From: Nageia nagi
Taxonomy: Eukaryota > Pinophyta
NCBI GenBank assembly: GCA_050084985.1
Contig: JBITNC010000001.1
Location: 16,802,001 to 16,866,000, forward strand
Reading direction: 5' to 3'
DNA: 64,000 bases
Shown: positions 44,641 to 56,100 of the stretch, in pieces
Layout: each line of letters begins with the position of its first letter
How positions within the stretch are numbered: the first letter of the stretch is position 1
Translations under genes and position numbers: made by a program
Notes under the pieces: generated by a model
What the model saw: only the letters and a program-made list of their open reading frames with translations
Database searches by the model: none
Told to the model about the DNA's origin: nothing

Positions 44641-45790
44641 TAAGGATAAATAGAAAGGTGGGGTCTTATTACACCTCTTGGAGCTAGAGGGACAACTTCA
44701 GACACAGCATAGATAGGATTTTTTATTTATCCTTTTTTTACTATTTTTTTTAATTTTAAAGATTCTTGCAGAAGATCTAATTAACTTGGCATCTTTAATG
44801 CATCAAAAATTGTCATCCTAAAATGAGTTTTCTTCAATTCTTCCACAATATTATATAAAGCATATGGGATGGACTTACTTGGTTTAGTTTGTTGATGTGC
44901 TTTGAAATGTTGAGTAGCCTTTTCTTTATGATAATTAGTGACAAAAGGATATCTCAATGTGCTAGGTCTTTCCCTCTCTAGGACTTATTTTCTTATTGTA
45001 ATGAGATTTGTTTCACTTGGGGCACTAGTATCTAAGTTTGATGGAATAGTACTTAGATTAAATAGGACTTGATGATGTTGGTTATGAGAGTGAGCTAAGG
45101 AAGTCTTAGCTTTCTTGGGTTTAGGTTGGGCTTGAGTGGGAGATAGATACTACTGAGTGGCTTGAGGTTGTTGTGGGGTTGTTGAAGAAGATGCTCTAGT
45201 CTAAACATAATTTGCTTGTTCCCCAACAAATATTGAAACCCAAAAGTTGACCATTGTGAGATCAATAGTAGGATCTAAAGTAGGTTCTACCATCTAATAA
45301 AAATGTAACCCTAAATATTGATGTTGATATACTACACATGAATTTGGAAAATGAGGAGTTGAACATGGTGGACACCACTCTACAATGCCCAAAGCAGCAC
45401 TATCTATAGAATTGGTCATAATAGCATTCTTCATTGCTTTAGAAGGATTAGACTATTCTGATTGATTGACCTTAGGCTAGAATCTTGGTTTATATTGATT
45501 ATCATATCTTCTATAGTTAAAGCCATGATTCTACCTTTCTTGTAGAATGAATTAGTTGGTTAGATTTCTTATAGTTATCTCTAACTACATTATTCTCTCC
45601 TCTTCTTGAGATTTAGATTTAGTACCAATGCTTATGAATGCAAGAGTAGGTAATGATAATAGCTAATTTTAAATAGTAGGTTTGGGAGGAGGTGGTAAGG
45701 TTAGAACTCCAAGGTGACCTATTTGTGGAGTCTCTTTAGGAGGTAAACTTGGAAATATAGGCATGATTGTTCTAGGTTGCAATTTATTAG
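44641..45790 (-). other. Decayed gag-protease connector, outer element
   Basis: Between capsid and protease, on the minus strand, there are only short frames with basic and Gln/Pro-rich text (for example a His/Gln-rich stretch near 45150). A zinc knuckle is expected here, but I could not identify an intact one. Confidence 0.5.
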
Positions 45791-46500
45791 AGGACATAAG
45801 GTATATTCTATAGTCTTTGCTATCTAGTAAACATCTAGGAATGTATCTTCTGATATAATAATAAGCATATTAAGGTCAAGAAGGAAATCTTTTTAGTAAT
45901 ATACTAGACCTTCAACATTTGTTGGTCTTATCCTTCCTAGTATAAATTTCCATGTTCTTTCAAAATTGATATTAAAATCATCAATAGATTCATGCAGATG
46001 CCTTTTGATACATGTTATGAGGCTAAGGAACATGTTATCATCACCATATACAAAAAATCTTTTAAATAAGGCCTGACACAACTCTCCCCATGAATTTATA
46101 GATTGGGGGGTGAGAGTTCTGAACCACTCAGTTGCTTTGCCTTCAAATGAGTGTGATAATAACCTTGTCATCATAGTTTCATTAGTGATGTTAAAGCTTG
46201 AATTTAACAAGGATACATCTTTATAGTGCTCATATGGCATCATTTTTAGAGCCATCATACTTAGGAAAAACTTTAAAAATTTCTTAAGGTATAGGTAGTG
46301 AATTAGTAACTACAACCAATGGATGATAGGTAGTGAATTATCAACTACAACCAATGGATGACTATTATTCCAAGTAGAGAAGTCTGCTAGTTGAGCCATA
46401 CTTGGAGGACATACAAGAGGTGGAGGCAAATGATTTTCTAATAATGAGTCAAATACAACTAAAAAAGGGGTAGCCCTTAAAGGGATCAAAGGATACATAA
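45791..46500 (-). pseudogene. Gag capsid region, outer element
   Basis: The frame at 45893-46258 reads MTRLLSHSFEGKATEWFRTL, SINSWGELCQALFKRFF and NFNINFERTWKFI-like text, the usual gypsy capsid core (F...L.G.A..WF..L, then SW..L...F). N-terminal part at 46310-46498 is Pro-rich (LPPPLVCPPSMAQLADF). A 35-bp tandem duplication (46293-46365, TAGTGAATTA-CAACTACAACC) lies between the two and gives a repeated peptide. Confidence 0.8.
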
Positions 46501-46811
46501 TCTAAGATATCTTTCATCTAATCCTTCTATGATGAAGTGATAGCTCTTGAAATCTATGCTATCTAAGGGAATTTTTGGCACTACTTCTAGTTAGTCTACA
46601 TTTTGGAGGTACCAAGGTTCAAAAAATTTAACAAGTTGATAGCAGAGTTGCCAACAAGGTTACCAAAACCTTATAATATTCTAGGATCAATTTGATAACC
46701 CACTAGATGAGGCTATCAGGCCTAACAATGCTCACTAAATATGATATTTGGCTTATGTCCCATCAAGCATGCCAAAAATAGAACTAGCTACTATTGATTA
46801 GCATATCATAA

Positions 46812-48857
46812 TGTTAAGGGTTTGGTCTAGTTGTGTTCTCCACTTCTTGCAATGGTAGGTTCCTTGAAAGAACAGAAGGTGGTGGGGATGCACTCGTGTT
46901 GGTTTTTTGCTCAATATTTGATTTATAGGTTAGTTACTATGTTTAAAGGTCAAAAGTAATAGAAATGGAATAAAAAGGTAAAGAGTTATAGGAAAGAAAT
47001 AAGTAAATAAATAACTAAAATATAAAATTTATGACCTGAGCATTATATCATAGGCAACATTCCATATCCAAGATTAAGAATAGCAGACTATCTTGCACTT
47101 GGGGTCTCACAATCACAATACACATTCATAATTTGAAGAAGACATTCCACACATAACATTCATAAAAGCAATAACATCCACTTTGTTGCAAGAGGGAAAA
47201 GTATTGTCTATTTACATTATCATATGTGAATTGCTTTTATAGATTAGGGCAAATTTGTTAAAATGCCTAACCTTCTTAATTTCTAAAAACTAGCTATTTA
47301 TACAACCCTCCCCTCTTTGGGTGGTTGAATCTCATTAATGTACATTATTACTAGCATTGAATGAAAGAACAATAATAGCACTATTTACATAAATGATACA
47401 ACTATGCTAGATTATATAGTGAACAAGTACTAATTAACATCAACTATCTAAATTATCTAGAAATTTGTAACTTTTGGTCAGCCATGTCCATAGAGCTACA
47501 ATATTTCTGACATGTCATTGACTGCTCCTTCCTTAGCCCTATAGTTGATTAAATATAACAATGTTGCTAATTAAAGGTAGCACTGTACCTAATTGATGGT
47601 AGCACTATAGCTGATTAAGTAATTATTTGAGTATAGATTGATTGGTACAATTTGGTTATATGCTTTATTAGCCTCCATATACTTTTTTGCAATCTTTATG
47701 ATCTACTATTGATCTTAGTAATTAGAGTATTGATGGTTGGTAGACATTATGTTTACTTGAATAAAGAAGAATTACCACTGTTGTGTGGAAATGAGTTGGC
47801 ATCGATACATTAATAGGGCCTTAGGAGTTAAACACTTAAGATGAAGTGGACTTGGGTGTTCTTTCTTATGCACTACTCTTTTATTTGCTTGGCGGGCTCT
47901 ATGTTCTTCTTCTAGACTTTGTTGATGATCTAGTTCTTCTAGGACCCATTGATTTTAGCCAAAATTTGTGACATAATCTTTCAAAATCCTTGAGCACTAT
48001 TGATGATCTAGTTCTTCTAGGACCTATTGATTTTAGACAAAATTTGTGATGTCATTCTTTGAAATAATCATGCTTTACTAATGTTCTTCAAAAGCCTTCA
48101 CCTGTCATTCCTTATTTTGAGACCCATTGATTTTTATCAAAAATTATGACATCATCTTCTAAAATCATTAGGCACTATTGATGATTTGGTTCTTTTGATA
48201 CCTATTAATTTTAGCCAAAATTTGTGATGTCATCCTTTGAAATCATTGAGCTCTACTGATATTCTTCAAAAATCTTCACCCACCATTCCTTATTCTAAGA
48301 CTCGTTGATTTTCAACAAAAACTATGACATCATCTTCTGAAATCGCTAAGCACTATTAATATTCTTCAAAAATATAACTCTGACTATGTACAAGTCTTGG
48401 AGATATATGCCAATAATTCCTAAAGACTCTAAGGTAATAAATGTCACTCCAAGAACTTTTATATTCATGACTTCTTGAGTATACTTAGAGAAGATGACAT
48501 GATTCACGAGGATTCTCAACTCTTGGTTACTAAAGAATAAAAGAACACAAAATTGACACAAGGCTTATTGACATAACTCCTAGGTAACCTTATTTACATA
48601 GCCCTTGGGTACTAAAGACTGAAAAAACTCTCAGATGACTTTATTTATTAAAAATTACTATCAAGAGTATAAGGAAAAGCAATGAGAATATGGTAAGAAT
48701 TTCTATAAAGATCTTACAAGTCATGAAGGTTCTAAAAGAATAGAGTTCCCCTTAGGTTCTCTTATTTACATAGCTCCTAGATATTAAATAATGAAATAAT
48801 AAAGAATGAAGAATAACAAAATTACCCAAATTTTGAGTGTTATTCTAGGGGAATACA
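46812..48857 (-). repeat. 5' LTR of the outer Tat-like element (2.05 kb)
   Basis: Partner of 13463-15492; clearly more diverged from it by eye than the nested pair is. TATAAATAGC on the minus strand at 47293-47302. Internal array at 47915-48365 carries octamers at 47969-47976 (degraded, TGACATAA), 48048-48055, 48147-48154, 48225-48232 and 48325-48332. The expected primer-binding site just below 46812 reads ATTATGATATGCTAATC on the element strand and is too decayed to identify. Confidence 0.9.
47293..47302 (-). promoter_or_regulatory. TATA box of the outer 5' LTR
   Basis: The minus strand reads TATAAATAGC, preserved in both LTRs (other copy 13951-13960) despite their divergence. Confidence 0.6.
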
Positions 48858-49767
48858 TTAACACCTAAAATTAGTTCCCTTAACATGGTCTCACTTTAGT
48901 GTAACATTACATACATATTTAATCATACTTTATCATATTTCAATCATATTTTACCTTATTATAATATATTTCTTATTTTTTGTTCTTATTTTATGTTAGG
49001 TACATTGGGAAAGCTTCAACCTTCTTACAAGGGATCAAATGGTGATAATCATGCCTAATATAAATGTAAGTATCTCTAACCTAGGGAAAGCATATCAAGA
49101 TTACATCTCAATAGTTAATACCCTACACTTAGGTATTTCTAAATGTCACCTATTGAGATTGGAATCTTGTTACTACTCAAACAAATATCTATCATCCATC
49201 TTCTTATGCTTGATTTGACTTATTAATACATTTTTTGTTACCAATCCTTGTTGGTGGACATCATTCCTTTGAAACACTAGCACCCATATTGAAGTGTGTT
49301 GCCATGCTAAAGTGCATTCCCATGTTGAAGTGCATGCCCATGCTGAAGTATGTGCCTATGCTAATGTATGTATTGGTGCTAAGATCCTTTCTATTATTGG
49401 ATATGGGGTTTACACACCAAGATCACCTTTCCTTGGTAAGTTCCTCCTGCATAGATTCAACTTTGACATAGGTAAGGATAAATAGGTATTTATCTTACAT
49501 TTGATTCCATCTCTTTAATGTATGCATTCATTTTGTATCTTGACATCAATATAATTCATAGTTTCATTATTATACTATTGTACTCTCTATTTCTTATCAT
49601 TCATGAATGTTTATTTGATTTAAATAGCTTAGATAGCATATACTTAAATGTTTATGTGTATTTAGTTCATTTAGGCCAAAATCAAAGGTGTATTAAAATA
49701 CATATTAGCATATTAACATCCACCCATTTATGTCATTTTATTTCTCTTAATTACGGTTATAATAAAA
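48858..49767. other. AT-rich stretch outside the outer LTR
   Basis: No recognised gene. It contains an 18-bp imperfect tandem repeat (CCCATGCTGAAGTGCATG type, four to five copies, 49290-49385) that produces artificial repetitive frames at 49235-49485. Confidence 0.6.
49290..49385. repeat. 18-bp imperfect tandem repeat
   Basis: Phrases GCCATGCTAAAGTGCATT, CCCATGTTGAAGTGCATG, CCCATGCTGAAGTATGTG and CCTATGCTAATGTATG follow each other directly. Confidence 0.8.
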
Positions 49768-50789
49768 GTGATTTCAAACCTACATTATAAATTCTACCAT
49801 GATGTTAAACCTATTAAGATTTTTATTTACTCATTATATTCCACAAGTATTTTTATTACTAGCAATGAAAATGCACATATTTCTATTAACCCTATAGCCA
49901 AAAAAGCTTCCAAAAGAAGAAAACTTGGTAGACCAAACATGGTTCAATGGTGAAGTTAGATAATTCATAAAATAACCATCTATAGATATACAAGGATAGA
50001 TAACCAAAGATTCTAATTAAAGTGCTTCATATAAAGAGAGTTTTACAAAAAGCTTTAATAGTTTAGCAAAGATAGTAAATCAGAGGGTTTATTATGATAA
50101 TGATATATGTCATACCCCATCAAATCAAAAACTTCCTCTTACAACTAAAGAAGATATCATTGCATGATTAAGTGATGATGAAGTATTCAAGAAATTCATG
50201 AGTTATAAAGAAAATAAACACAAATTCATAAAGCTTCTTAGTGGGCTACCATTTGAGGAAAAAACTTACGTAGTTGATGCACTTAAATATTAACAAGTAG
50301 TAAAGTAATAAAAATTATGGCAATATAACACATATAAAGAATGTATACCTCTCAATGACATGACTCTCACACTAGGAACTATGAATTTAGGATTTCTGGT
50401 AAATAAGTTTTCACTTATGCCAAATATTCTCCCATTCATCCTACCAGATCCTAGCATGAATGTTCATGTTAGCATCAATGCTAACCTTAGCATAGACATT
50501 AATCCTTAGCCAAAACTAGTAATTATAGTTCCTTTGATTATCTCTATGTTAGATATAGAACCAGGAATTCAACAAGAGCTTATCAATCTAATCCATAACA
50601 TTAATGAGAATATTACTCAAGCCACTACATTACAAGATTTATTTTATTAGGAAGTTCAAGAAGAAAATGATATTAAATGTGTAGAATTACTAAATTATAA
50701 TAGGGAACACATGATATTGATGCATCATAACGATAGAGAACATTTAGTTTTAGCAACTTTGCATAATATCATTCATGATATAAATGATA
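49768..50789 (+). pseudogene. Unknown plus-strand ORF relic, left part
   Basis: I do not recognise a family. Coding-like text on the plus strand includes KKASKRRKLGRPNMVQW near 49910, KLLSGLPFEEKTYVVDALKY near 50230, MTLTLGTMNLGFLVNKFS near 50360, then LIHNINENITQATTLQDLF and NYNREHMILMHHNDREHL up to the junction at 50789. Composition is Leu/Ile/Asn-rich. It could be a gag-like or accessory ORF of another retroelement. It is cut by the insertion at 50790 and seems to resume at 55413. Confidence 0.4.
50738..50789. repeat. 52-bp duplication, left copy
   Basis: Identical over 52 bases to 55361-55412 (begins GAACATTTAGTTTTAGCAAC, ends ATATAAATGATA). The two copies bracket the truncated retroelement 50790-55360. 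Confidence 0.92.
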
Positions 50790-51744
50790 AAAGTGGAACT
50801 TTTATGAACCTAAAATGCAATTTAGATAGATAAATCATTCAACATAATTAATCATGAACATATTCGATAATACACATCAATAATAAGAATGATATTATAT
50901 TCTAAAGTATTTGAATTCAAAAAGCGAGTTTTTATTGATCTAGTTGTAATCAGCATTGACAGTGATCGTTGTGAATCGATAACAATCAATGCGGATCGAT
51001 AACGATTGAAGCATGACTCTGCATTCTCTACGCCATCATTGTATTCATTGTAAACCTTTAGCCTTTGTTATCGATCTGTAGAATCACCGTCGACCGATCT
51101 TTGAATTGTCGACGATCGGCTCTCTATGCACTAGAGTAATCTTCACAAAATTTTGAAGTGTCTTTGTCTATTCCTTGTTGTCCTCTTTCACACTTACTTC
51201 TGTCATTCTTTTTCTGTATTGACCTTGCACACAGAAAATGAATGAAGCATCAAAAGCATACCTGTTCATACATATTAATCAGCGAATGAATAACATAATA
51301 TGGAAATATAGTTGATATGAGATTTGCTATTAATTAAGCTTACAACCTTTTGCTAATAATCCCCTCATTTGATTTCGGCTGAGCTTTGCTACAGTAAAAT
51401 TGGGTCCCCTTGTTCATGTATAAAGCTTCAATTTATAAGCTTCAAGGTTTGTTATTCATTTGTTTTAGCGTCCCAAGATTCTAGGTAACCTCTCAAACTA
51501 AATTTTGAGATATTGTTATCTTCCATCTGTATTCATGATTGCAAATTGTACATACTAGGCTATTCCAGGCTTAGATTTGTTTGTTGTTTAACTATTCATG
51601 GATCGTCACCGATTTTTTAGCGATTATATATTAACATTAGAATGGTCGCTCTATGGTTATTTTTTTTAATGACAAGGGTCGTAAGACCACTTGTTTTATA
51701 TATGTTCGAAAAGATTGATCCGATAATATAATTTTAAATCTTAT

Positions 51745-53185
51745 TTAATGTTTTTATTGTATATTCGTACATAATAAATTCTTTATTGAAGCCCTGGTGT
51801 ACTTTACTTGCAATCATGAATTCATTTTAATATTCCCAGGAGTTTTTCTGGAGCAAACAAAATAAGCCAGAGTCAGTAGATAAAAGTGTTCTGGAATGAA
51901 ATGATGATGTCACAGAGAATAAGATAGTCGCATTTTGGTAAAGTTCGAGTTTCAGAGATGATGAGCTCAGCATGGGTGAGTAAAAAGGCCGGAGCTCGTA
52001 AATTAAGTGTTTTGAAAGGAAATGATAAAGCTCAGTTGTGGAAAAGCTTGGGTTCCAGAGATGATGAGGTTAGCAAAGAGTGACCCAAATAGCCGAAGCC
52101 GATGAGTAGAGCATTCTAGAAGTATGAAGATGACATCACGAGGAAAACAATGTTCACATTTTGAATGAAACGGGTCCCAAAAGTGATGAGGTCATCAAGG
52201 AGTTCTCAAATAGCCAGAGCTAGTAAGTATAGCATTCCGGAAGTATGAGGATGATGTCATGAGGAGAACAATATTCACATTTTTGAGTGAAACCAGGTCC
52301 TGAAAATGATGAGGTCATCAAGGAGTTCTCAAATATCCAGAGCTGGTAAATAGAGCATTTCGGAAGTATGACGATGATGTCATGGGGAGAACAATGTTCA
52401 CATCTTTGAGTGAAACCAGGTCCCAGAAATGATGAGGTCATCAAGGAATTCTCAAATAGCTAGAGTCAGTAAATAGAGCATTCCAGAAGTATGAAGATGA
52501 CATCATGAGGAGAACAATGTTCATATTTTTGAGTGAAACTGGGTCCCAAAAGTGATGACATCATCAAGGAGTGATCAAATAGCCAGAGCTGATAAGTAGA
52601 GCATTCCAGAATGTAGAATCTTGAAGCTATTTTTGTAAACATTTCTATTCTGCAATTCTTGTAACTATCGTTACTGCAGTATAAGTATGAAAATAAAGTG
52701 AAAGAAGGATCGGAAACCTAGTATTGCTCCTTACATTTGTTCTCGAAGACCTATAGTTTTTATCAATAATATGAAACCATCTTGACCTTTCTTGTCTAGC
52801 ACTCGTAATTGTCATTCTTAATTTGGTTACATCATGGCAGCTTAGTTTGTTTCTTGAATGATAATTACGAGTTGCTAGTATAACAGTGTCTGCTACATGG
52901 TAAAGTAAAGCTGGGAAACTATTAGAGAGTGAGAGCTTGTACTGTAGCTGCTACATTAGATTCAAGTCAAGGTTTCACACACTGTGAAAGCCCGAGCTGA
53001 ACTAGTGATCCACCTTTGCTTTCTTTCTTGTTACCCTAAGCCCTTTGCTTAAATTCCTCGCACTCTACTTCTTTTTATTTCCTTTCCTGAACCGGCTTTC
53101 TCCAGAAATTAGACTATCCCCTAGTCTGTTCTTGATTTACTTTGGTTAAGATTGTTCACGGTGCATATGTTACACAATCTTGATC
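51745..53185. mobile_element. 1.4-kb insert within the truncated LTR, possibly a solo LTR
   Basis: It has no counterpart in the nested LTRs. It carries the 121-bp repeat array, an AATAAAG-type polyadenylation phrase near 52695 and pyrimidine-rich sequence to 53180. No open frame. Its start reads TGTATATTCGTAC and near its end is ATGTTACA, so TG...CA ends are possible, but I found no convincing duplication. Mobile origin is inference. Confidence 0.45.
51865..52615. repeat. 121-bp tandem repeat array with TGAYRTCA octamers
   Basis: About six to seven units each contain AGCCAGAGC-AGTAA-TAGAGCATTCC, then GATGAYRTCA-GAGGAGAACAATGTTCA and GATGAGGTCATCAAGGAG. Unit starts lie near 51867, 51988, 52092, 52211, 52333, 52457 and 52571. 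The octamer occurs at 51905, 52131, 52252, 52375 and 52498. The minus-strand frame at 52220-52444 is an artefact of the repeat. Confidence 0.9.
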
Positions 53186-53278
53186 AACAATTATTTTAAT
53201 GTGATATATTTAAGAAAAATACTTGTTTTATTTATTTATTTATTAAATTAAAAATAGGGTTTATTTTAAGTGTCTACA

Positions 53279-54121
53279 TTTTGCCCCTTTTTTGAATTAT
53301 CAACCAAAGATAGGGTTGATAATTTCAAAAAATATATAACAAGAAGCTTTGTTGTTTGATAAAGTTGATAACTTCAAAGTGACTCTTTTCGGTATGATGA
53401 CATGTTGAGCTTGTATGACAGTTGCATGACATTTCTGTTATGTCATTTTACATGTCTAAGCACACCTATACCATATAAGTTTTCTTTAGTATATGAATTG
53501 TAATACTGTTGTCCTTTGTCCCAACAATGAGGTTTCAAGATGATCTCTTACATCCTGTGATTGTTTTGCCATTTGAGCTCAAACTTAGTCTGATCTATTT
53601 TTCGTATTTAACTTAGTCAAGGATCGTTGACAATCTTTTATTATTGTTAATGACTGTAAAGTGATCATCGTGGACTTATATAGTAAAAATACTATCTTTA
53701 TAATAGTATATTTTGCTATGAATATCTTAATTTATTATGCTTAGACTTGTTTTAATAGCGATTTTAATCATTTTACCCTAGTAAGTTTACTCAATACTAG
53801 TCCTTCATGTGCCGATGTATTTGGCAGTCATGTGACATTGGAGCATTCTTCTAGGTGAAAAATAATGTGATTTATAATGTGTTCACTTTCACCTTAGTGA
53901 ATGAAGCTTTTTAATTTTTTGTCTAAGCACAAATAAATTTTAATATATTTAAATAAAATATACTTCATTTTGTACATTTTCAAATAATATAAATCGCCAA
54001 CGATTACTCATGAATCGTTGCCGATCAACAATTGTTATCGATTTGATTTAAATTGTTGATGATCAACATAATGATCGCTAATGATCCGTGACGTGAGGGT
54101 TTTTAAAACAAAATAGTTTTC
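53279..54121 (-). other. 3' untranslated region of the truncated relative
   Basis: Tracks the nested element's 23011-23400 and then 24385-24915, skipping the tandem repeats and gag fragment between. GATCG-type motifs are at 53620-53680 and 53995-54095. Just before 54122 it jumps from the equivalent of about 24915 to the equivalent of about 27245, so most of the PMD gene is deleted. Confidence 0.75.
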
Positions 54122-54448
54122 ATGGCAGATCAGTTGAGAGAGCGAAATTATTATCGCAGGGCTGTGGAGCTTTGGCTACCTGGTTTCTCGAGATATTTTT
54201 CAAATGGTCTTAGTTCACCACTTAGGCCAGTACCAGGGTTTCCTCGTTCACCTATTTCTAGTGGCTTAGGTCATTCAGGGAGTCATAGTTGTCATGCAAC
54301 ATCAGTTTCTCGATCTCAATCTACTGCTAAGGGTGTATCTCCTCGTACATATGCTATAGGCTTGAGATCCATTACTAGGGATGAGGGTTCTTCAGAGCAT
54401 CCTGGCGATCCTCATGATGATATTGTATCTACTGGAGGACATTGATAT
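54122..54448 (+). pseudogene. C-terminal fragment of antisense PMD protein
   Basis: Open for 107 codons and ends at TGA 54443-54445. LRERNYYRRAVELWLPGFSR and PRTYAIGLRSITRDEGSSE match the last part of the PMD ORF at 27257-27570 with few changes and no stop. It begins at the deletion point, so the ATG is fortuitous. It lacks the mobile domain itself. The mild decay compared with its surroundings is notable. Confidence 0.85.
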
Positions 54449-55360
54449 TCCTATTTTGATGATAAATATATGATGTACTTTTATTTATTGGCATTATGGC
54501 TCATGCTGTTATGATGATTATGGTGTTATATTTTCTTGATGTACTGTTTAGATTATTTTTATTGTGTGATAGATAGACTGATGGTATGTTATAGTATTTC
54601 TATAATTTGTGATGTATGATCTTACATTTTATATATAGATTTATGATGAAAATAGGTATGATATGATATTATGTAGAAAGCATAATTATATTTTAATTAC
54701 TTGATGATGAATAGACGTTGATGATAGATGTAACTTTCAGAATGTATGATGCATAGATATAATTGTGAGCTATATGAGGATACTTGATAACATGAAATAA
54801 CATAATTTGTTTAAATAATTGATTGATTATAAATTGTGACTAATTAACCTATTAATTAATTTAATAATTAATAACATATTTTATAAATGATGACAATGGT
54901 TTTGTGTGATGTATGCGAACATGATTTAAATTTGATAACTAATCATTAATATCCAAGTTTCTAATGATAACTTGATAAATCTTTTAGTACATCATTTAAA
55001 AAATGAATTTAAATTTTTATATTGACTTTAGATATTATTTAAAATATCTAAAATACGTATATTAACTCAATTAATTAAGAATCATTATTTTCAAATATTA
55101 AATCTTCTAGATTCTAAGATTATATTTTAAGGACATATTTTTATTAAATTTTTTGCGGAATCAGATGCATCATTTTCCACACTTGGCAATTTTTCATAAT
55201 AAACCACTTGACATGGAAAACTAATTCTTTATGGATGTTATGAACATTAACTTTATCTTGGTCAGGAGAATAATAATTAATCATTCTTATCCTTTCCAAA
55301 GAAAAGCAAATTTTAATAATGTTCAAAGGTAATAGAGACTGATGACGTATGGATGCATAT
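54449..55360. other. AT-rich remainder of the truncated relative
   Basis: No coding frame recognised. 55140-55340 matches 28003-28290 of the nested element (TTTTTTGCGGAATCAGATGC and onward), then the relationship ends and the 52-bp duplication begins. Confidence 0.65.
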
Positions 55361-55412
55361 GAACATTTAGTTTTAGCAACTTTGCATAATATCATTCATG
55401 ATATAAATGATA
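55361..55412. repeat. 52-bp duplication, right copy
   Basis: Identical to 50738-50789. A shorter third copy of its start (GAGAACATTTAGTTTTAG) lies at 55421-55438. Confidence 0.92.
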
Positions 55413-56100
55413 TAACAATAGAGAACATTTAGTTTTAGGTAATTGATTCCCATAAGTTACTTATGAATGAGTTCCTTCAAGCATTACTAGAAAAAAGAAA
55501 GGTTTCATATCAAATATGGACAATGGAAATCGAAATCGAAATACAAAAGGGATAATTCATCTTCACAACCTCAGCATCAATACAAAAATGAACATCCAAA
55601 AGAGTCACCAATAGTAGCCAAAGGGGAATTAGTATAATAGCATATAGTAGTAGTAAATGAAGTTTAAAAGGTTGAAAAAGATGAGAAATCAATTTACATA
55701 GAGTGTTAAAAATTTTCTAGATAGAAATTCAAACCTATACTTGATGATATTGATGAAGTCATAAAATCCTTGATTAAGATAAGTTATTAGTTCCACCACC
55801 TAAATCTATTGCTCATCCATCCTTTACAATGGATGTGCCAAGTGAATGTGAGTTAGATTAGTTCTATGAGTATCATCAATAGCGAGAACATGAGATTAAA
55901 TATTATGTATCATTACTCAACAAGATTCAAGACTTGTTTGATCAAAAGAAGGTATTTTTCCATAACCTAAAGAAATTGAATCAAAAGATTGACCAAATAA
56001 ATTAAGAGGATCTCAACATTAGAAGAAAAAGAACATGACAATGTTCAACAATTTATTCCCTAATTTTGTCAAATCCAAATCATCAAATACAAACATTAAT
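55413..56100 (+). pseudogene. Unknown plus-strand ORF relic, right part
   Basis: Plus-strand text includes LLMNEFLQALLEKRKVSYQIW near 55460-55520, then PPPKSIAHPSFTMDVPSECE near 55800, and HEIKYYVSLLNKIQDLFDQKK with a following IRRKRT near 55890-56030. Stops and frameshifts are common. It appears to continue the ORF interrupted at 50789. No known domain seen. Confidence 0.35.

Larger units (their letters stand above)
50790..53278 (-). repeat. LTR of a truncated relative of the nested element, interrupted
   Basis: From ATGAACCTAAAATGC-TTTAGATAGAT to GGGTTTATTTTAAGTGTCTACA it follows the nested LTR (for example AATCATTCAACATAAT, TACACATCAATAATAA, TGACCTTGCACACAGAAAATGAA), but it is far more diverged. 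Homology breaks near 51745 and resumes near 53185; the gap is filled by a 1.4-kb insert. GATCG-type motifs are at 50935-51120 and 51600-51620, largely degraded. Followed by the same polypurine tract at 53279. Confidence 0.82.

Noticed and set aside
13458-48862. A 5-bp target duplication for the outer element
   Set aside because: TATAG and TTAAC do not match, and shifting the LTR edge by a few bases does not help. The element is still supported by its LTR pair and gene order.
49235-49485. Two overlapping plus-strand frames with Cys/Met or His/Ala periodicity
   Set aside because: Both translate the same 18-bp tandem repeat in different frames; no protein family is suggested.
52220-52444. Repeated-peptide ORF on the minus strand
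   Set aside because: It is a translation of two 121-bp repeat units and has no coding signal beyond the repeat.
50738-55412. The 52-bp repeat as a target-site duplication
   Set aside because: LTR integrases make 4-6-bp duplications, and one LTR is missing. Another mechanism is needed.
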